Position numbers and translations under genes: made by a program. From JAJNBK01 sp035642715 (GTDB lineage Archaea > Thermoproteota > Nitrososphaeria > Nitrososphaerales > Nitrososphaeraceae): DNA of 64,000 bases. Below, piece after piece: positions 35,670 through 45,961 of this stretch. The notes beneath the pieces are model-generated. The model was not told the DNA's origin and did not search any database. It saw nothing but the letters and a program-made list of their open reading frames with translations. How positions within the stretch are numbered: the first letter of the stretch is position 1; each line of letters begins with the position of its first letter. Location: contig DASQRW010000113.1 in assembly GCA_035642715.1 (NCBI GenBank), positions 14,714-78,713 on the forward strand, written 5' to 3'.

Positions 35670-36717
35670 TCTCAAAACAATACTGATAAAACTAACTCAA
35701 TCAATGGATTTAGTTCTTCCAAAAAGGTCAATTTCAAATACTACATAAGGATAATAAAATGTAGTTCCATCTATGTATTATTTCTAATATACCACAGCAT
35801 GCAACTATATGTCTGTTTGTTTATGAATGAGCGAATATATAATATGCAGTTATATATTATGTTCAAACTCCATACAATATAATATATAATGGATAATATT
35901 ACGCTACAACAGCTTAAGAAAGGAAATAATCATCATTATTATTTGATCGAAAGAAGAGAGATATTACATGGTTAGGGAAAGTCCTTCAAATACATGCAAT
36001 TGAAGGGATCTAAAGACATTGCAAAACAGAACTATCCCTAAATTATTAGAGGATCCTGGCATCAAACCAGAAGATAATAAAAAAAGCTAAGTCATAGGCT
36101 GAAAGATAAGGTTGACCTACTAATTCAAAAGCTTTCCTGAAAATGGAAAGAAGCTGCTTGCAGAATTAGAGGATAACTATCAAAGAAATAAGCATAGCTT
36201 CTTAAAAAATGGAAAGACGCTAATATTAGATTCACTATCTTATCAAGGATAAATTGAGGAGAAGATAGAATAACTGCAATAGAAGAAGTATTGATGGGCA
36301 GGCAAAGACAGAGTCTGCGGTGGGTCCAGGACAACTTTTAGGTTTGTAGATTACCATAAAGGTAGTTAAATACAAAGAGATATCTGCAATAATTGTTACT
36401 TGTCTTTTTAGTCTAAACATTTACGTGTTATTTAGTGACCTCAAGGATTATCACAATTCATAATACATATAATTGAATATTCACTGTAGAATAATCTCTG
36501 AATTATTGAAGATAACAGAAGAATACATATAGTCAATTAATATGATACTAATTCTGATTGCCATACATTGTGGTCAGCACTTTCTTAATTCAAATCTTTT
36601 AACGCTATATTAGAAAATATCATCGATATCCTATTTTACATGTATATATTTCTTTATTACCTTTTGAAGTTAAATTGCCTGAGAAATTTATCCATAAGCA
36701 ATGAAATACGTAAATCA
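35670..36717. other. Long gene-free stretch
   Basis: About 1.05 kb with no frame of normal composition. Between 36050 and 36330 several short plus-strand frames share Lys/Glu-rich helical composition but are full of stops, which suggests a decayed gene I cannot name. Confidence 0.4.
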
Positions 36718-36747
36718 AGTCATGAGCAGTCATGAGCAGTCATGAGC
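36718..36747 (+). repeat. Tandem 10-bp repeat, 3 copies
   Basis: AGTCATGAGC repeated exactly three times at 36718-36727, 36728-36737 and 36738-36747, about 30 bp beyond the stop of the MFS gene on the opposite strand. Confidence 0.9.
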
Positions 36748-36778
36748 AAACATAACAGAATGTCTTTAATGAGTATTT

Positions 36779-38026
36779 TTATACTTTTGTAAATATCATA
36801 TTCCTGCTATTATTAGCCTTAGTGAGTAATGAACAAATAGACATGAGAACAACACTTACTGTAACAAACGATACCACCCATACGAAATTCTGATTTTTCA
36901 TAAACATTATGATATAGCCAACAATTAAAGGACCCAAGATTAGACCAGTATCACCTATCATTCTATTGAATCCTATTCCTTTTGTAACAAATGAACTTGT
37001 ATGTAGGTAGTTACTATTCTTATTATTACTGTTGATGGATTTTTTAACCTTTTCTTCAACCTTTTCGGCAGCCCAAGCAACGCTTTGGCCAAAAAATCCT
37101 GAAGTAATGCCAAGTATAATGACAAGAATCAGCATCTGAATCATTAAAGTTGTAAAGGGAATTATGATGATTGTGAAAGAAGCCACAAGAATACTAATTA
37201 TGAGTGGCCACTTCATTCCATACCTGTCAGTCAATTTTCCCGAAAAGAAAGAGGCAAGTAAATTTGCTACTGATGCTAATGTAAAAATAAACCCAACACT
37301 GACTACAGAAAGATGTAAATTTTCATAGGCAAAAAGTGGGATTGCCATTGTATAAATACCCGAACGCAAAAATGCAAATCCAAAGGTTGCAAGACTTGCG
37401 CTGTTTATATAGATTGATATATTACGAATGATTCCAAAAGATTCGGAATCAAGATTATATTTATTATCAGCACTATTTGTTATAAGATGAAACTTGCCTT
37501 TGTGTTGGATAAAAAAAACAATTATCATTGCAACTACTAAAACTGCAGCATAGGCGAAATAAGAAGCATTTAGGCCGTATGTACTAGCAATGAATGCGCC
37601 GAACATCGGACCAATTGTAATTCCTGTCATCATAATAGATTGATATATTCCCATTACCGTTCCTCGCCTTGATGACTGATTGGAAAGCAAGACATAGGTA
37701 ACAGCAGCATTAACGTATATCGAAGAGCCGATGCCTTCTGTGACGCGCATTAAGAATAGTATCCAATAATTAGGTGCAATTCCAGCGAATATTGATGATA
37801 CAATTTGGATTCCTAGACCTATCTTCATTGTTTTGCTAATTCCTATTCTATCAGTAAGAAATCCTGAAGGGATGTCAGTTATTACACGTCCTATTGCATA
37901 ACCTGCGACTATTGCACCAATTATAAAGCCATTATCACTGAATCCTTCCTTTGCATAGAGAGTCAACGACGGCGTCACCATAGTCGCGCCCATCATGACA
38001 ATGAGCGAAATTAAAGATACTGCCAT
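36779..38026 (-). CDS. Major facilitator superfamily transporter
   Basis: A 415-residue membrane protein with about twelve hydrophobic helices. The loop 2-3 motif A is GFLTDRIGISK, and its second-half counterpart is GKLTDRYGMKW. GQSVAWAAEK and a polar insertion (KKSINSNNKNSNYL) mark the long central-to-late loops. The substrate cannot be read from sequence; drug or metabolite efflux is the usual role of this type. It is the last gene of a minus-strand set behind a PadR regulator and a 137-residue protein, which suggests inducible efflux under PadR. Confidence 0.88.
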   Translation of the reverse strand: MAVSLISLIVMMGATMVTPSLTLYAKEGFSDNGFIIGAIVAGYAIGRVITDIPSGFLTDRIGISKTMKIGLGIQIVSSIFAGIAPNYWILFLMRVTEGIGSSIYVNAAVTYVLLSNQSSRRGTVMGIYQSIMMTGITIGPMFGAFIASTYGLNASYFAYAAVLVVAMIIVFFIQHKGKFHLITNSADNKYNLDSESFGIIRNISIYINSASLATFGFAFLRSGIYTMAIPLFAYENLHLSVVSVGFIFTLASVANLLASFFSGKLTDRYGMKWPLIISILVASFTIIIIPFTTLMIQMLILVIILGITSGFFGQSVAWAAEKVEEKVKKSINSNNKNSNYLHTSSFVTKGIGFNRMIGDTGLILGPLIVGYIIMFMKNQNFVWVVSFVTVSVVLMSICSLLTKANNSRNMIFTKV

Positions 38027-38225
38027 AATACTGTTAGAAAAATTTCTAAGAATTAATATGAACTATCTATGTTAATATTCACCTATATATCTTAGGAAAA
38101 TTTATTTAGGTCACTATTAGTGGCAAGTTTTAACTCTAGGATTTAAATTATGTGACCATAGCAATTTACAAATGCCCGCATAGTTGCGATACTCGGCAAA
38201 ACTTTCCAAGCTCCATTTTGGAATT

Positions 38226-38639
38226 TTAAGTAGTCATAGACTCACTAATAATTTGACTTATATTTTGTAAATGCATGGTTAGATCCTTCATAACTTCCAT
38301 TTTTCTCTTGGGATAATTTGCAAAACGAAGTACATTATCTATAAACATATCAATTGAAATAGCTTCCTCACCCAGTACTTCTATTCCTTTACAAGTAAGT
38401 AAATATGACTTAACGGGCTGGCCATCTTGGATGCCGTTTAAAAAGTAATTTTGTGTTTCCTTCATAGCGGAACTTGCCTTACGATAATGTTCTTTTATTA
38501 TTTCTGCTTCATTAGTAATTTTCTGTTCTAATAAGCTCATACTATCAATAAGCTCATTTATTCGCTGTATGCAATCAGAATCCGCTGAAGACAAATGGTT
38601 ACTATCCTTAATATTTTTGATTACTGCTTTATTATACAA
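38226..38639 (-). CDS. Helical hypothetical protein, 137 aa
   Basis: A mostly helical, soluble protein with a central coiled-coil-like segment (INELIDSMSLLEQKITNEAEIIKEHYRKA read in overlapping parts) and a C-terminal helix with several Met residues. It lies 41 bp after padR and 200 bp before the MFS gene on the same strand. The helical content and position resemble the C-terminal dimer domains of PadR-type regulators, so it may be an accessory subunit or sensor, but no family is recognised. Confidence 0.55.
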   Translation of the reverse strand: MYNKAVIKNIKDSNHLSSADSDCIQRINELIDSMSLLEQKITNEAEIIKEHYRKASSAMKETQNYFLNGIQDGQPVKSYLLTCKGIEVLGEEAISIDMFIDNVLRFANYPKRKMEVMKDLTMHLQNISQIISESMTT

Positions 38640-38680
38640 CTAATTAACCTAATATGAGATAGGTTGAATTAGTTTAATCT

Positions 38681-39184
38681 CTATTCAACCCTTACTACTT
38701 CTTTATTATTTTCCTGTTCATCTAATTTATTTAGTTCTGTCATCAAGAACTGTTTATACTTGCTTCTCTCTTGTTCTGTCATTCTATCAAGATTAGAGCT
38801 CAAAGTTGACCCTATAGTAGATATTCTATCAATAAGATCCATCGCCATGAATCTTCCAATGTTGCCGACTCTAAGCATAACATCTAGTTGTTTTTGTAAA
38901 ATGTTATGAACTGATTCTATATCAGCAGCAATATCAAGACCTTTTCCTGTTATTTTGTATTTGCCATTATCGATTTCCGCTATTAAATCTTCTTCAAGCA
39001 ACCTGCCAAGCAGAGGATATATAAGTCCAGGCGACGGTCTCCATTTGCCATCACTCTGAAGTATGGCCTTATCAATAATTTCTTTTCCTGTCATAGGTTG
39101 CTCCTTTAATAATCCTAGGATATAATGTCTAGAAAATCCCCTCGGAATCGCACTACCTACCCTTGAGAACCAGTTTGACAACAT
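38681..39184 (-). CDS. PadR-family transcriptional regulator
   Basis: A 167-residue winged-helix regulator. The DNA-binding part has MTGKEIIDKA, then the family hallmark WRPSPGLIYPLLGRLLEEDL and the wing IAEIDNGKYKITGKG; a helical C-terminal dimerisation part follows. PadR proteins repress nearby efflux or detoxification genes until a ligand binds, and the MFS gene downstream fits that pattern. The promoter would lie upstream of 39184 in AT-rich DNA. Confidence 0.88.
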   Translation of the reverse strand: MLSNWFSRVGSAIPRGFSRHYILGLLKEQPMTGKEIIDKAILQSDGKWRPSPGLIYPLLGRLLEEDLIAEIDNGKYKITGKGLDIAADIESVHNILQKQLDVMLRVGNIGRFMAMDLIDRISTIGSTLSSNLDRMTEQERSKYKQFLMTELNKLDEQENNKEVVRVE

Positions 39185-40281
39185 ATCACTAGTAATATCG
39201 CTAGCGATTTATTAACTTTTCGACTCTATTTTATGTTATAGAGCTGTTATTATGTACCCGTTATATGATCTAATAATATTATCTGATATATTGACTTAAA
39301 AGAAGTCTGAAATCCCGTATTGGATTATCATTTTAAAGGATAATTAACTAACCTACCTGATTTTATTCTGATTGTTGAGTTTGTATTCCATACTAAGATA
39401 GTTTTGAATGTCTTATGCAACGACTTTGATGTAGAGATCATTCACACTTGGCTGGCAGCATTTTAGTTTATTGCTCTTATCGTTCTTCTGTTGGCTCCGT
39501 TAACTTTCATTTATTAGGAACTTGTAAATTTGTTTCTTCTATCTGTTGCCATCTCTGATTTAAAAGAAAAATATCTTTAACCAGTTTCTAAGATCAGAAT
39601 AGATAGAACAAATTGTTTTATAAAAATAGAAGGATTAAATGCAGTTTAATATGTTCCCTTCTTTTTTAGAATTGAAGCTTTGAGTAGCTTCATTTAATTT
39701 ATATTTTATGGCATAGTTCGTCCATTCTAGATAAGCTTTTGACATTTTTAGATAGTTGACTATTTAATGATTATTTCTATAACAAATAACATCTTGGTTT
39801 TTTAATATTCAAAATAAAAAGTCTACATTACCAATACGTTAATTATCATGGAAGAAAATGGCAAGGGTAGAAAAAGGAACAGTTCAACACTGCATTATTC
39901 TAATATTTCATAGTCTAATTAATATAGAGTACAATTAGAATAGCGTACTGATTTAATAATATTAATAAACAAAATCATATAGTGAAACACAGCAATCACG
40001 ATTACATATGGCTATTACAACTGTTAAATCGAAATGAAAATTTTAAATGAAAAAGCAGAAATCGTATAAAAGATAAATGTTTTACGGCGAACCTAAATAG
40101 TATAGATGGCAAAAGTAAAAGAAAAAAGAATATAAGCATTAATACATCAAATAATTCAAAACTAGATAAGGGTAAATATACTACAAAAAGTAGTAGTTTT
40201 GAAGATTAGAATTAACCTTAGACTTCATTTACATACATTAGTGTAATTTCTATATCAGGTTGCTTGATGTGTGATGGCATT
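39185..40281. other. Long gene-free stretch
   Basis: About 1.1 kb with no convincing gene. A Lys/Ser-rich plus-strand frame (about 40020-40209) is open for some 55 codons but has no usual start codon. No RNA gene or repeat was recognised. Confidence 0.4.
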
Positions 40282-40425
40282 TTAACCACCTCCTGCTCCC
40301 TTTCCACCACCTGTTGATTCTACATCAAGAGCTTCCAATTCTTCTTTCTCTTCCTTTTCCTCTTCCTTTACCTTCAAGTCTTTTTTAGTTTGGTTTTGAT
40401 TATTGTTTTGGTTTTCTGATGACAT
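40282..40425 (-). CDS. Acidic 47-aa protein with Gly-rich C terminus
   Basis: A short frame with strongly non-random composition: an Asn/Gln-rich start (SSENQNNNQNQ), an acidic-basic middle (DLKVKEEEKEEKEELEALD) and the tail ESTGGGKGAGGG. It is unlike the random frames around it and is probably expressed. There is no signal peptide. The size, charge and Gly-Gly tail recall small tagging proteins only superficially, and no beta-grasp fold is possible in 47 residues of this composition. No family is recognised. Confidence 0.5.
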   Translation of the reverse strand: MSSENQNNNQNQTKKDLKVKEEEKEEKEELEALDVESTGGGKGAGGG

Positions 40426-41452
40426 TGTAATAATACATTATACTGTCTTACATAATAATAGCTCCGATCGACTATCCGTTCAATTTCTTTTATATAATTA
40501 TAAACTTCCTTTTCTTCTCATATTATCAGTTATTCATATAGTATCGGCAGTTCATAATGTGAGTGATGATTTTAGTAAGAGGTTTTATAACAACATAAAT
40601 CTACAATAGAATATTTAGGATTGTTTTGATCATAGAGCTACAACTTGGAAAGTAATGTCATAACAACAGCCGCTACTGATATATGTAATAAAAATTGTTA
40701 TAATTTACCCAATTTTTTGATACTGATTTCTCTGTGTATATAATTGCTAAAAAGGTAATAATACTATATCAGTTATTTTCGATCTCTTAAACAAGACCTT
40801 TCTTATGAAATCTTTCCAATCTTAAAAAAGTCCCAATAAAAAAATTATATAAGAATAATACCAGAATCAAGATTGGATAAAGACAAGGCTTTCTCGTTTG
40901 CTGATAAATATACAAAAGAAGGACAAACACTACCATAGATATAACAAAGGCTCGTGATAAATCCATTGATATAACTGATATAATAAAAACTCCTGATGTG
41001 GCAGTTCGGAATAAACAAATAGATTCCAACCTAACGTACTGCAAATATAGTCATAGGAACAGCATAAATTGAGGAATAAGTAAGAGTAATACACATTAAT
41101 AGTTGAATCAAAGGTGATGATGGGATTATTTGACTATAGAAGCAGAAAAAACCTAAAGATCTACGAAAGTAGTTAATTGTAAAACTTCATTAACAAATAA
41201 TTCAACTTTCAAACTAAGATATAAAGGAATAATGTTATATTGCTGTATCCTTGATAGGATCAGAATGGATCGATGAAAGCTTTTAGTTGTGAGTATTCTT
41301 TAGTTATTCATTAACTCATTTTTCTTATAATATGTACTAAATAATAGAATCTCTATCTTGCTTTATTCATGGGAGTAGTTGCTATATTAATATATTAACA
41401 TTAATAATAAGAAATATTATTATCGATGTAATACACTTACAATAAAGAATCA
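40426..41452. other. Mostly gene-free stretch
   Basis: About 1 kb. A minus-strand frame at 40787-41044 (85 codons) contains two hydrophobic segments (FVISMVVFVLLLYIY and PILILVLFLYNFFIG) separated by TRKP and could be a small two-helix membrane protein or a relic; its first 30 residues are not convincing. Otherwise nothing was seen. Confidence 0.3.
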
Positions 41453-41728
41453 ATGTCAAAGGAGAGAAAAATAATCAAATTTCATGGTGCAGAAGTAAAA
41501 AACGTGATTATTCTTTATGCAATAAGACCAAACTCAAAACCTGTCACAACAGTAATCGAACAATTCGACGCATTAAAAGATGAAGAGCATTGTGAAACTA
41601 TAAACATTCAAGTAGTAGCTGATTTTGTTACAATGACATTTTATAAACAAGAAAGCTCCAATTCGATTCTACGTAGAGAGTTGATTCCTACACACTCTGT
41701 AGAACACATTTGGATAGAAGATTTATAA
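41453..41728 (+). CDS. Hypothetical protein, 91 aa
   Basis: A soluble 91-residue alpha/beta protein (IIKFHGAEVKNVIILYAI, then INIQVVADFVTMTFYK, then HSVEHIWIEDL). Codon use and composition are those of a real gene, and the ATG at 41453 is followed by a charged start (SKERK). I recognise no family. It is isolated, with about 400 bp of empty DNA on each side. Confidence 0.6.
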   Translation: MSKERKIIKFHGAEVKNVIILYAIRPNSKPVTTVIEQFDALKDEEHCETINIQVVADFVTMTFYKQESSNSILRRELIPTHSVEHIWIEDL

Positions 41729-42169
41729 AGTAACTCATTTTGGGTTGGTAGGTTTTTGTCAAATGTAAAGTAGAAGTAGAAGTAGAGGAACAAGTGGGGT
41801 AGTTAATTATAATCTAAAAGCATATTCTGAAATCAGAATTTTATATAGACTAAAATAAACCAAAATGCTAACTAATCATTTTACAACCTTTGAACTTCCT
41901 TGCTCAGTCTTTCATAGATTTATGCTAAATAATGGGGGGGAACAGTAAAAAGTACAACTACTCGTCCAACCTATTCTATATTTGTGGGGCTCATTGCAGG
42001 TGCATTCTATGAACTGTTTCCTTAGGAATAGAGGCAATAGAGTGACATTATTGACTCTGTCATTACATGGGAGTACATAAGCACGCTTACAATAAATATA
42101 TGATCAAAGCATATTCTTATCTGAAAACTATATTGGACAGAATTATTAGCATAAAAGAAGAGAATTGAA
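41729..42169. other. Gene-free stretch
   Basis: 440 bp upstream of the Cas4-like gene. There is a seven-base G run ending at 41940; otherwise nothing stands out. Confidence 0.4.
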
Positions 42170-43015
42170 ATGCCAATAACTATACGATTAAACCCAAAGT
42201 TCACAGATTTACTTCAGAAAAATCTCAAGTCCCGATATGAAGATAGAAGGAGACTCGACACCATTGTACATGTTTCTGATATTATACCTACTACCTGCAT
42301 AAGAAAGCAATATTATTCCAGAAAGTTTCCTGAATTAGATCCTCTATCAAACGAATCAGTACACCATTTTGTAAGAGGTGAATCCAGCGAATTTGTGATT
42401 ACCGAGCTTGCAAGTTTAGGTGTATCACAAGCCAATATAGAAATGGATGGAATAGTTGCTCATCCAGATATTATGAGTGAAGTAGAAGATGTTATAGTAG
42501 AGTTAAAAGACACAGTTAATGGCAAACGTCTTGATATAACTGATGGTACATTCAGAGCATACCTCAGACAGTTATTATATTATCTGGTTATGACTGGCAT
42601 AGAAAAAGGAATTATTTCTATAAGGTATAACATTAGAGAGTTAAGGTGGATAAAAAGTGATTCAGCAGGTAATGATTATTTCTTCAGGCCATTTAACGCT
42701 AAAGACGTTGGCATAGAAAGCTGGGAAGTACGTTTGCCAGCAGCGGATATTGCCAGGGAGATATTAAAGAATGAAATGGTTCGAAGGAAAAATTTATTCT
42801 TAAAAGCATTGGAAGAAAATGATGTTTCTATATTACCTAGATTACCAGAGTTTGCAAGAAATAAGAAGTGTCCGTGGTGTCCATTTTATGATAAATGCAT
42901 GAATAAAGATAATGAAACAGATAAAGCTAAAGAAATGGCAAATGAGGTAGATCTCTTAGATATAAGTGGTGTGGTTGACTTTAAGCCAGTCGTAGAAAAT
43001 AGTGGTGACAGATAG
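42170..43015 (+). CDS. Cas4/RecB-like PD-(D/E)XK nuclease with Fe-S cysteines
   Basis: A 281-residue nuclease-like protein. Cas4-type features appear in order: HVSDI (about 34), a lone Cys in TTCIRKQYYSRK (Cys43), the motif around Asp100 (VAHPDI), VELKDT giving the E-x-K pair (111-113), QLLYYLV (Gln134 onward) and three C-terminal cysteines at about 234, 237 and 243 (CPWCPFYDKC). One N-terminal plus three C-terminal Cys is the 4Fe-4S arrangement of Cas4, AddB and Dna2-type nucleases. No CRISPR or cas genes are nearby; fen1 follows by 213 bp, suggesting a role in replication or repair end-processing. The last 35 residues are acidic. Confidence 0.8.
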   Translation: MPITIRLNPKFTDLLQKNLKSRYEDRRRLDTIVHVSDIIPTTCIRKQYYSRKFPELDPLSNESVHHFVRGESSEFVITELASLGVSQANIEMDGIVAHPDIMSEVEDVIVELKDTVNGKRLDITDGTFRAYLRQLLYYLVMTGIEKGIISIRYNIRELRWIKSDSAGNDYFFRPFNAKDVGIESWEVRLPAADIAREILKNEMVRRKNLFLKALEENDVSILPRLPEFARNKKCPWCPFYDKCMNKDNETDKAKEMANEVDLLDISGVVDFKPVVENSGDR

Positions 43016-43228
43016 TCATATTTATCGAAATAGTATCTCTGTAACATATTTGTAAGCTGACTTGATCATTACTTTACATTATGAAACTAGACAAAACGCT
43101 ATATATACCGTATTATTACAAGATTATGAGAAAATGATTACAGGTTCTAATGTCCTCATGACTATTGGAGAAGATCCTCAAAAAAGAATCAGAAAAAAAT
43201 AAAATCATCCAACATCCAATTAAAATTA

Positions 43229-44257
43229 ATGGGATTAGATCTAAAACCACTTATTGCACCTACTAATATCACGATATCTGAATTATCCAATAAAGTTGTA
43301 GCAGTTGATGCACACAATGCAATATATCAATTTCTCGCAACTATTCGTGGACCGACAGGTGAATTACTTACAAATGGCAAAGGTGATATAACAAGCCACT
43401 TAAGTGGCTTGTTCTATCGAAATGTCAATCTACTAGCAGAAAATATAAAACTCATTTATATTTTCGATGGCAAGCCACATCCTCTTAAGTCAAAGGAGAT
43501 TGAACGAAGACGTCAAATAAAACAAGAAGCATCTAAGAGATACGAGGAAGCAATATTAGAAGGAAGAATTGAAGAAGCCCGAAAATACAGCCAAGCTACC
43601 TCTATTTTGACATCCCAAATGGTAGAAGAATCCAAAAGGATCCTAACTTTGCTTGGGATTCCCTGTATTCAAGCTCCATCTGAAGGAGAGGCCGCCGCTG
43701 CCTATCTGACAAAACTTGATATAGCTTTTACCTCTGCAAGCCAAGACTATGATTCAATATTATTTGGTGCCAAAAAACTAACGCGTAATCTTACAGTCAG
43801 CGGTAGGAGAAAAGTTCCAAACAGGAATTTATACATTGACATTGAGCCGGAGATTATTGATTATCAACAGATTCTTAATAAAACTCGACTGACACATGAA
43901 CAATTGGTAGATGTTGGAATTCTGATAGGTACTGATTTTAATCCAGCAGGATTCACAGGCATCGGACCCAAAACTGCTTTAAAGTTAATTACAGAATTTG
44001 GAAAACTAGAAAATATTGAAAAAATTAAAAGTTCTTTATCGGATATTCCTTATCAAGAAATTCGAGATATTTTTTTAAAACCAGAAATATTAGATGTTGA
44101 CAATATTCAGTTTAATGAGGTAAATTACAAGGATATAGTTGATTTCCTGTGCATAGAAAAAAGTTTTTCTACAGATCGTGTAAGTGCAGCCTTAGAAAAA
44201 CTAAAAAAATCAATTACAAATCGTAGTCAATCTCTAGAAAAGTGGTTTGGTAGTTAG
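43229..44257 (+). CDS. fen1: Flap endonuclease 1
   Basis: Structure-specific 5' nuclease that removes RNA-primed flaps in replication and repair, 342 residues. N-terminal residues VVAVDAHNAIYQF and IFDGKPHPLK, the internal block PSEGEAAAAYL and SQDYDSILFGA supply the metal-binding acids; GILIGTDFNPAGFTGIGPKTALKLI is the helix-hairpin-helix. The C terminus QSLEKWF is a clear PCNA-interacting box. The initiator Met is followed by GLDLKPLIAP, the usual archaeal start that buries the N terminus near the active site. A 22-bp palindrome lies within codons 55-62. Confidence 0.96.
   Translation: MGLDLKPLIAPTNITISELSNKVVAVDAHNAIYQFLATIRGPTGELLTNGKGDITSHLSGLFYRNVNLLAENIKLIYIFDGKPHPLKSKEIERRRQIKQEASKRYEEAILEGRIEEARKYSQATSILTSQMVEESKRILTLLGIPCIQAPSEGEAAAAYLTKLDIAFTSASQDYDSILFGAKKLTRNLTVSGRRKVPNRNLYIDIEPEIIDYQQILNKTRLTHEQLVDVGILIGTDFNPAGFTGIGPKTALKLITEFGKLENIEKIKSSLSDIPYQEIRDIFLKPEILDVDNIQFNEVNYKDIVDFLCIEKSFSTDRVSAALEKLKKSITNRSQSLEKWFGS
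43391..43412. repeat. Perfect 22-bp palindrome inside fen1
   Basis: ACAAGCCACTT followed by AAGTGGCTTGT, with no spacer, within the coding sequence for TSHLSGLF. It can form a short cruciform or mRNA hairpin; it may be chance constrained by the codons. Confidence 0.9.
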
Positions 44258-45062
44258 CTATTGTAGGTTTAACTAATCTTGACCTTCTATTAGAAAGACT
44301 CAATATATATATAAATATCTCAAACGCCGAAAATTCTACCAGTCATTTACATGGACAAATAGATATTATTAAGATACTAGACTGAATATATACTGGAATG
44401 AATAGGAGTAGACCATCATTGCAGCGTTACTCAGTATCCACACTTGAAGCTTTTACTTATAATAATAGGGAAATACAAATTATAAGCGGTGTTATTCAGA
44501 GGTTGCTTGATATGTCATAATAAATTATATGACCAAGTAAAGTTACATTAGTCATTGATCATGTGCCTTCATACCTTATTCTAACCGACAAACTTAATCT
44601 GTCTTGAGCGCATATCAAGTATCAGTATACATACAGCTGTCTATTTTAGTCATCAAGAAATTCTGTTAAGAAAATGCATACATTCTTGACAATATTACTT
44701 TGAACTCATCATAATTAGAGAGATAGAATAGTCGAAGATTGATTGATTATACTCCATTCAGTTTAGATCTAATACGTATCAGAATGAACATAGTGTTCAT
44801 AAATATACTAGTAATATTGTTCTATTGTCCTCATCTAATGACAAGGCAAATTTGAGATAAACTACTGACTACTCTGGTAATATCCTAGTACGCATAGAAA
44901 TTAAAAAATCAAATAAATTAAAGAATGCAGTGAAAAATATGTAAAATCGATCCCAGTAACTCCTTGCATGCTTTACTGTTATGATACTCTTTTTATTTTA
45001 ATTATTATTTAGCAAGAAAATAAAAAAAGAATATTTATCATGTTATATGGAATACTGTTATG
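44258..45062. other. Mostly gene-free stretch with one short frame
   Basis: About 800 bp. A 40-codon plus-strand frame at 44398-44520 (MNRSRPSLQRYSVSTLEAFT...) has protein-like composition but no Shine-Dalgarno site and no known relative, so I list it only here. Nothing else was seen. Confidence 0.35.
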
Positions 45063-45269
45063 CTATTTTCCACCTAAGATGTCTCCTATTATAGGAACGT
45101 TTGCTAATGGATTTCCGCCTGTTTGATTACCACCTGTTTGATTACCACCTGTCATATTACCACCTGTCATATTACCATCTTGCGCAACTACAGGAACTAA
45201 AGTACCAATGGACCCTAGAACAAGTCCTAAAGCCAAGGCTAGTACCGCGGCTATAGATATTTTTTTCAT
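45063..45269 (-). CDS. Small secreted protein with NxT-Gly-Gly repeats
   Basis: From the ATG at 45269, 68 residues; an upstream ATG at 45326 would put a polar leader in front of the signal peptide. The signal peptide is MKKISIAAVLALALGLVLGS with a likely cut after PVVAQ. The mature part has four tandem GGN(M/Q)T units, giving NMT, NMT, NQT and NQT sequons, then a hydrophobic VPIIGDILGGK tail. The DNA repeats with a 15-bp period in two slightly different versions. It is probably a glycosylated surface or envelope peptide of unknown role. Confidence 0.6.
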   Translation of the reverse strand: MKKISIAAVLALALGLVLGSIGTLVPVVAQDGNMTGGNMTGGNQTGGNQTGGNPLANVPIIGDILGGK

Positions 45270-45793
45270 CGGTGATAAAATGTCACAATAAATTATAACA
45301 CTTTCACATTTATAATATGAATTCAAATTATATATTATTTATAGTTAAAATATTATATTAGTTACTTATTAATCAATGATATATAAGATTGAAGTCTATG
45401 TTTCCATATTTGCCTTGAAAAATTCATTCATTGGAGTCATTACTGCTTTTATTTAAACTCTTCAAAATAGCTAGTACTGACAAGGTATTTAGTAAATATG
45501 TTATTGGTTTTTGGATTCTGATCAGTAATAATAAAAATCTTATTATATAGAGTATCTTGATGAAATTTCGCATTATTAGTTATGATGATTGGTTGATTAA
45601 TTAAATGCAAATGTCATAAAGAAGACATTTATTCGACTATATGAATCGATATTTATAGCTTATAAGAATTCATTTAATGAACACTTGATATGACGAGAGT
45701 ATATGACGACTATCTGACGAGTATGTAATATAAAAATAAAAGGACGATAATTACTTTTTTCTGCCTTTTTATGAATTCTTATTATTTAAGAGT

Positions 45794-45919
45794 TTGCTTA
45801 TTGACTTTTTAGACAAAAATATATGTCCTAATTGTATTGAAAGAGAATTTGCAGAGAACAAATGGTTTATCGCAGGGATAAAGAATTTCTTGATTTGTTC
45901 TCTAAAGCCTCAAAGTTAG
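45794..45919 (+). pseudogene. Possible zinc-ribbon gene relic
   Basis: A 41-residue frame from a TTG contains LDKNICPNCIEREFAENKWF. After a frameshift near 45893 the next frame continues with DLFSKASKLVTALKKKIK, which looks like the natural C terminus. The frame is also open upstream of the TTG. The pattern suggests a small protein broken by a frameshift. The rest of 45270-45961 holds nothing else. Confidence 0.3.
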
Positions 45920-45961
45920 TCACCGCTCTGAAAAAGAAGATAAAATAAATATATTGAGAAA

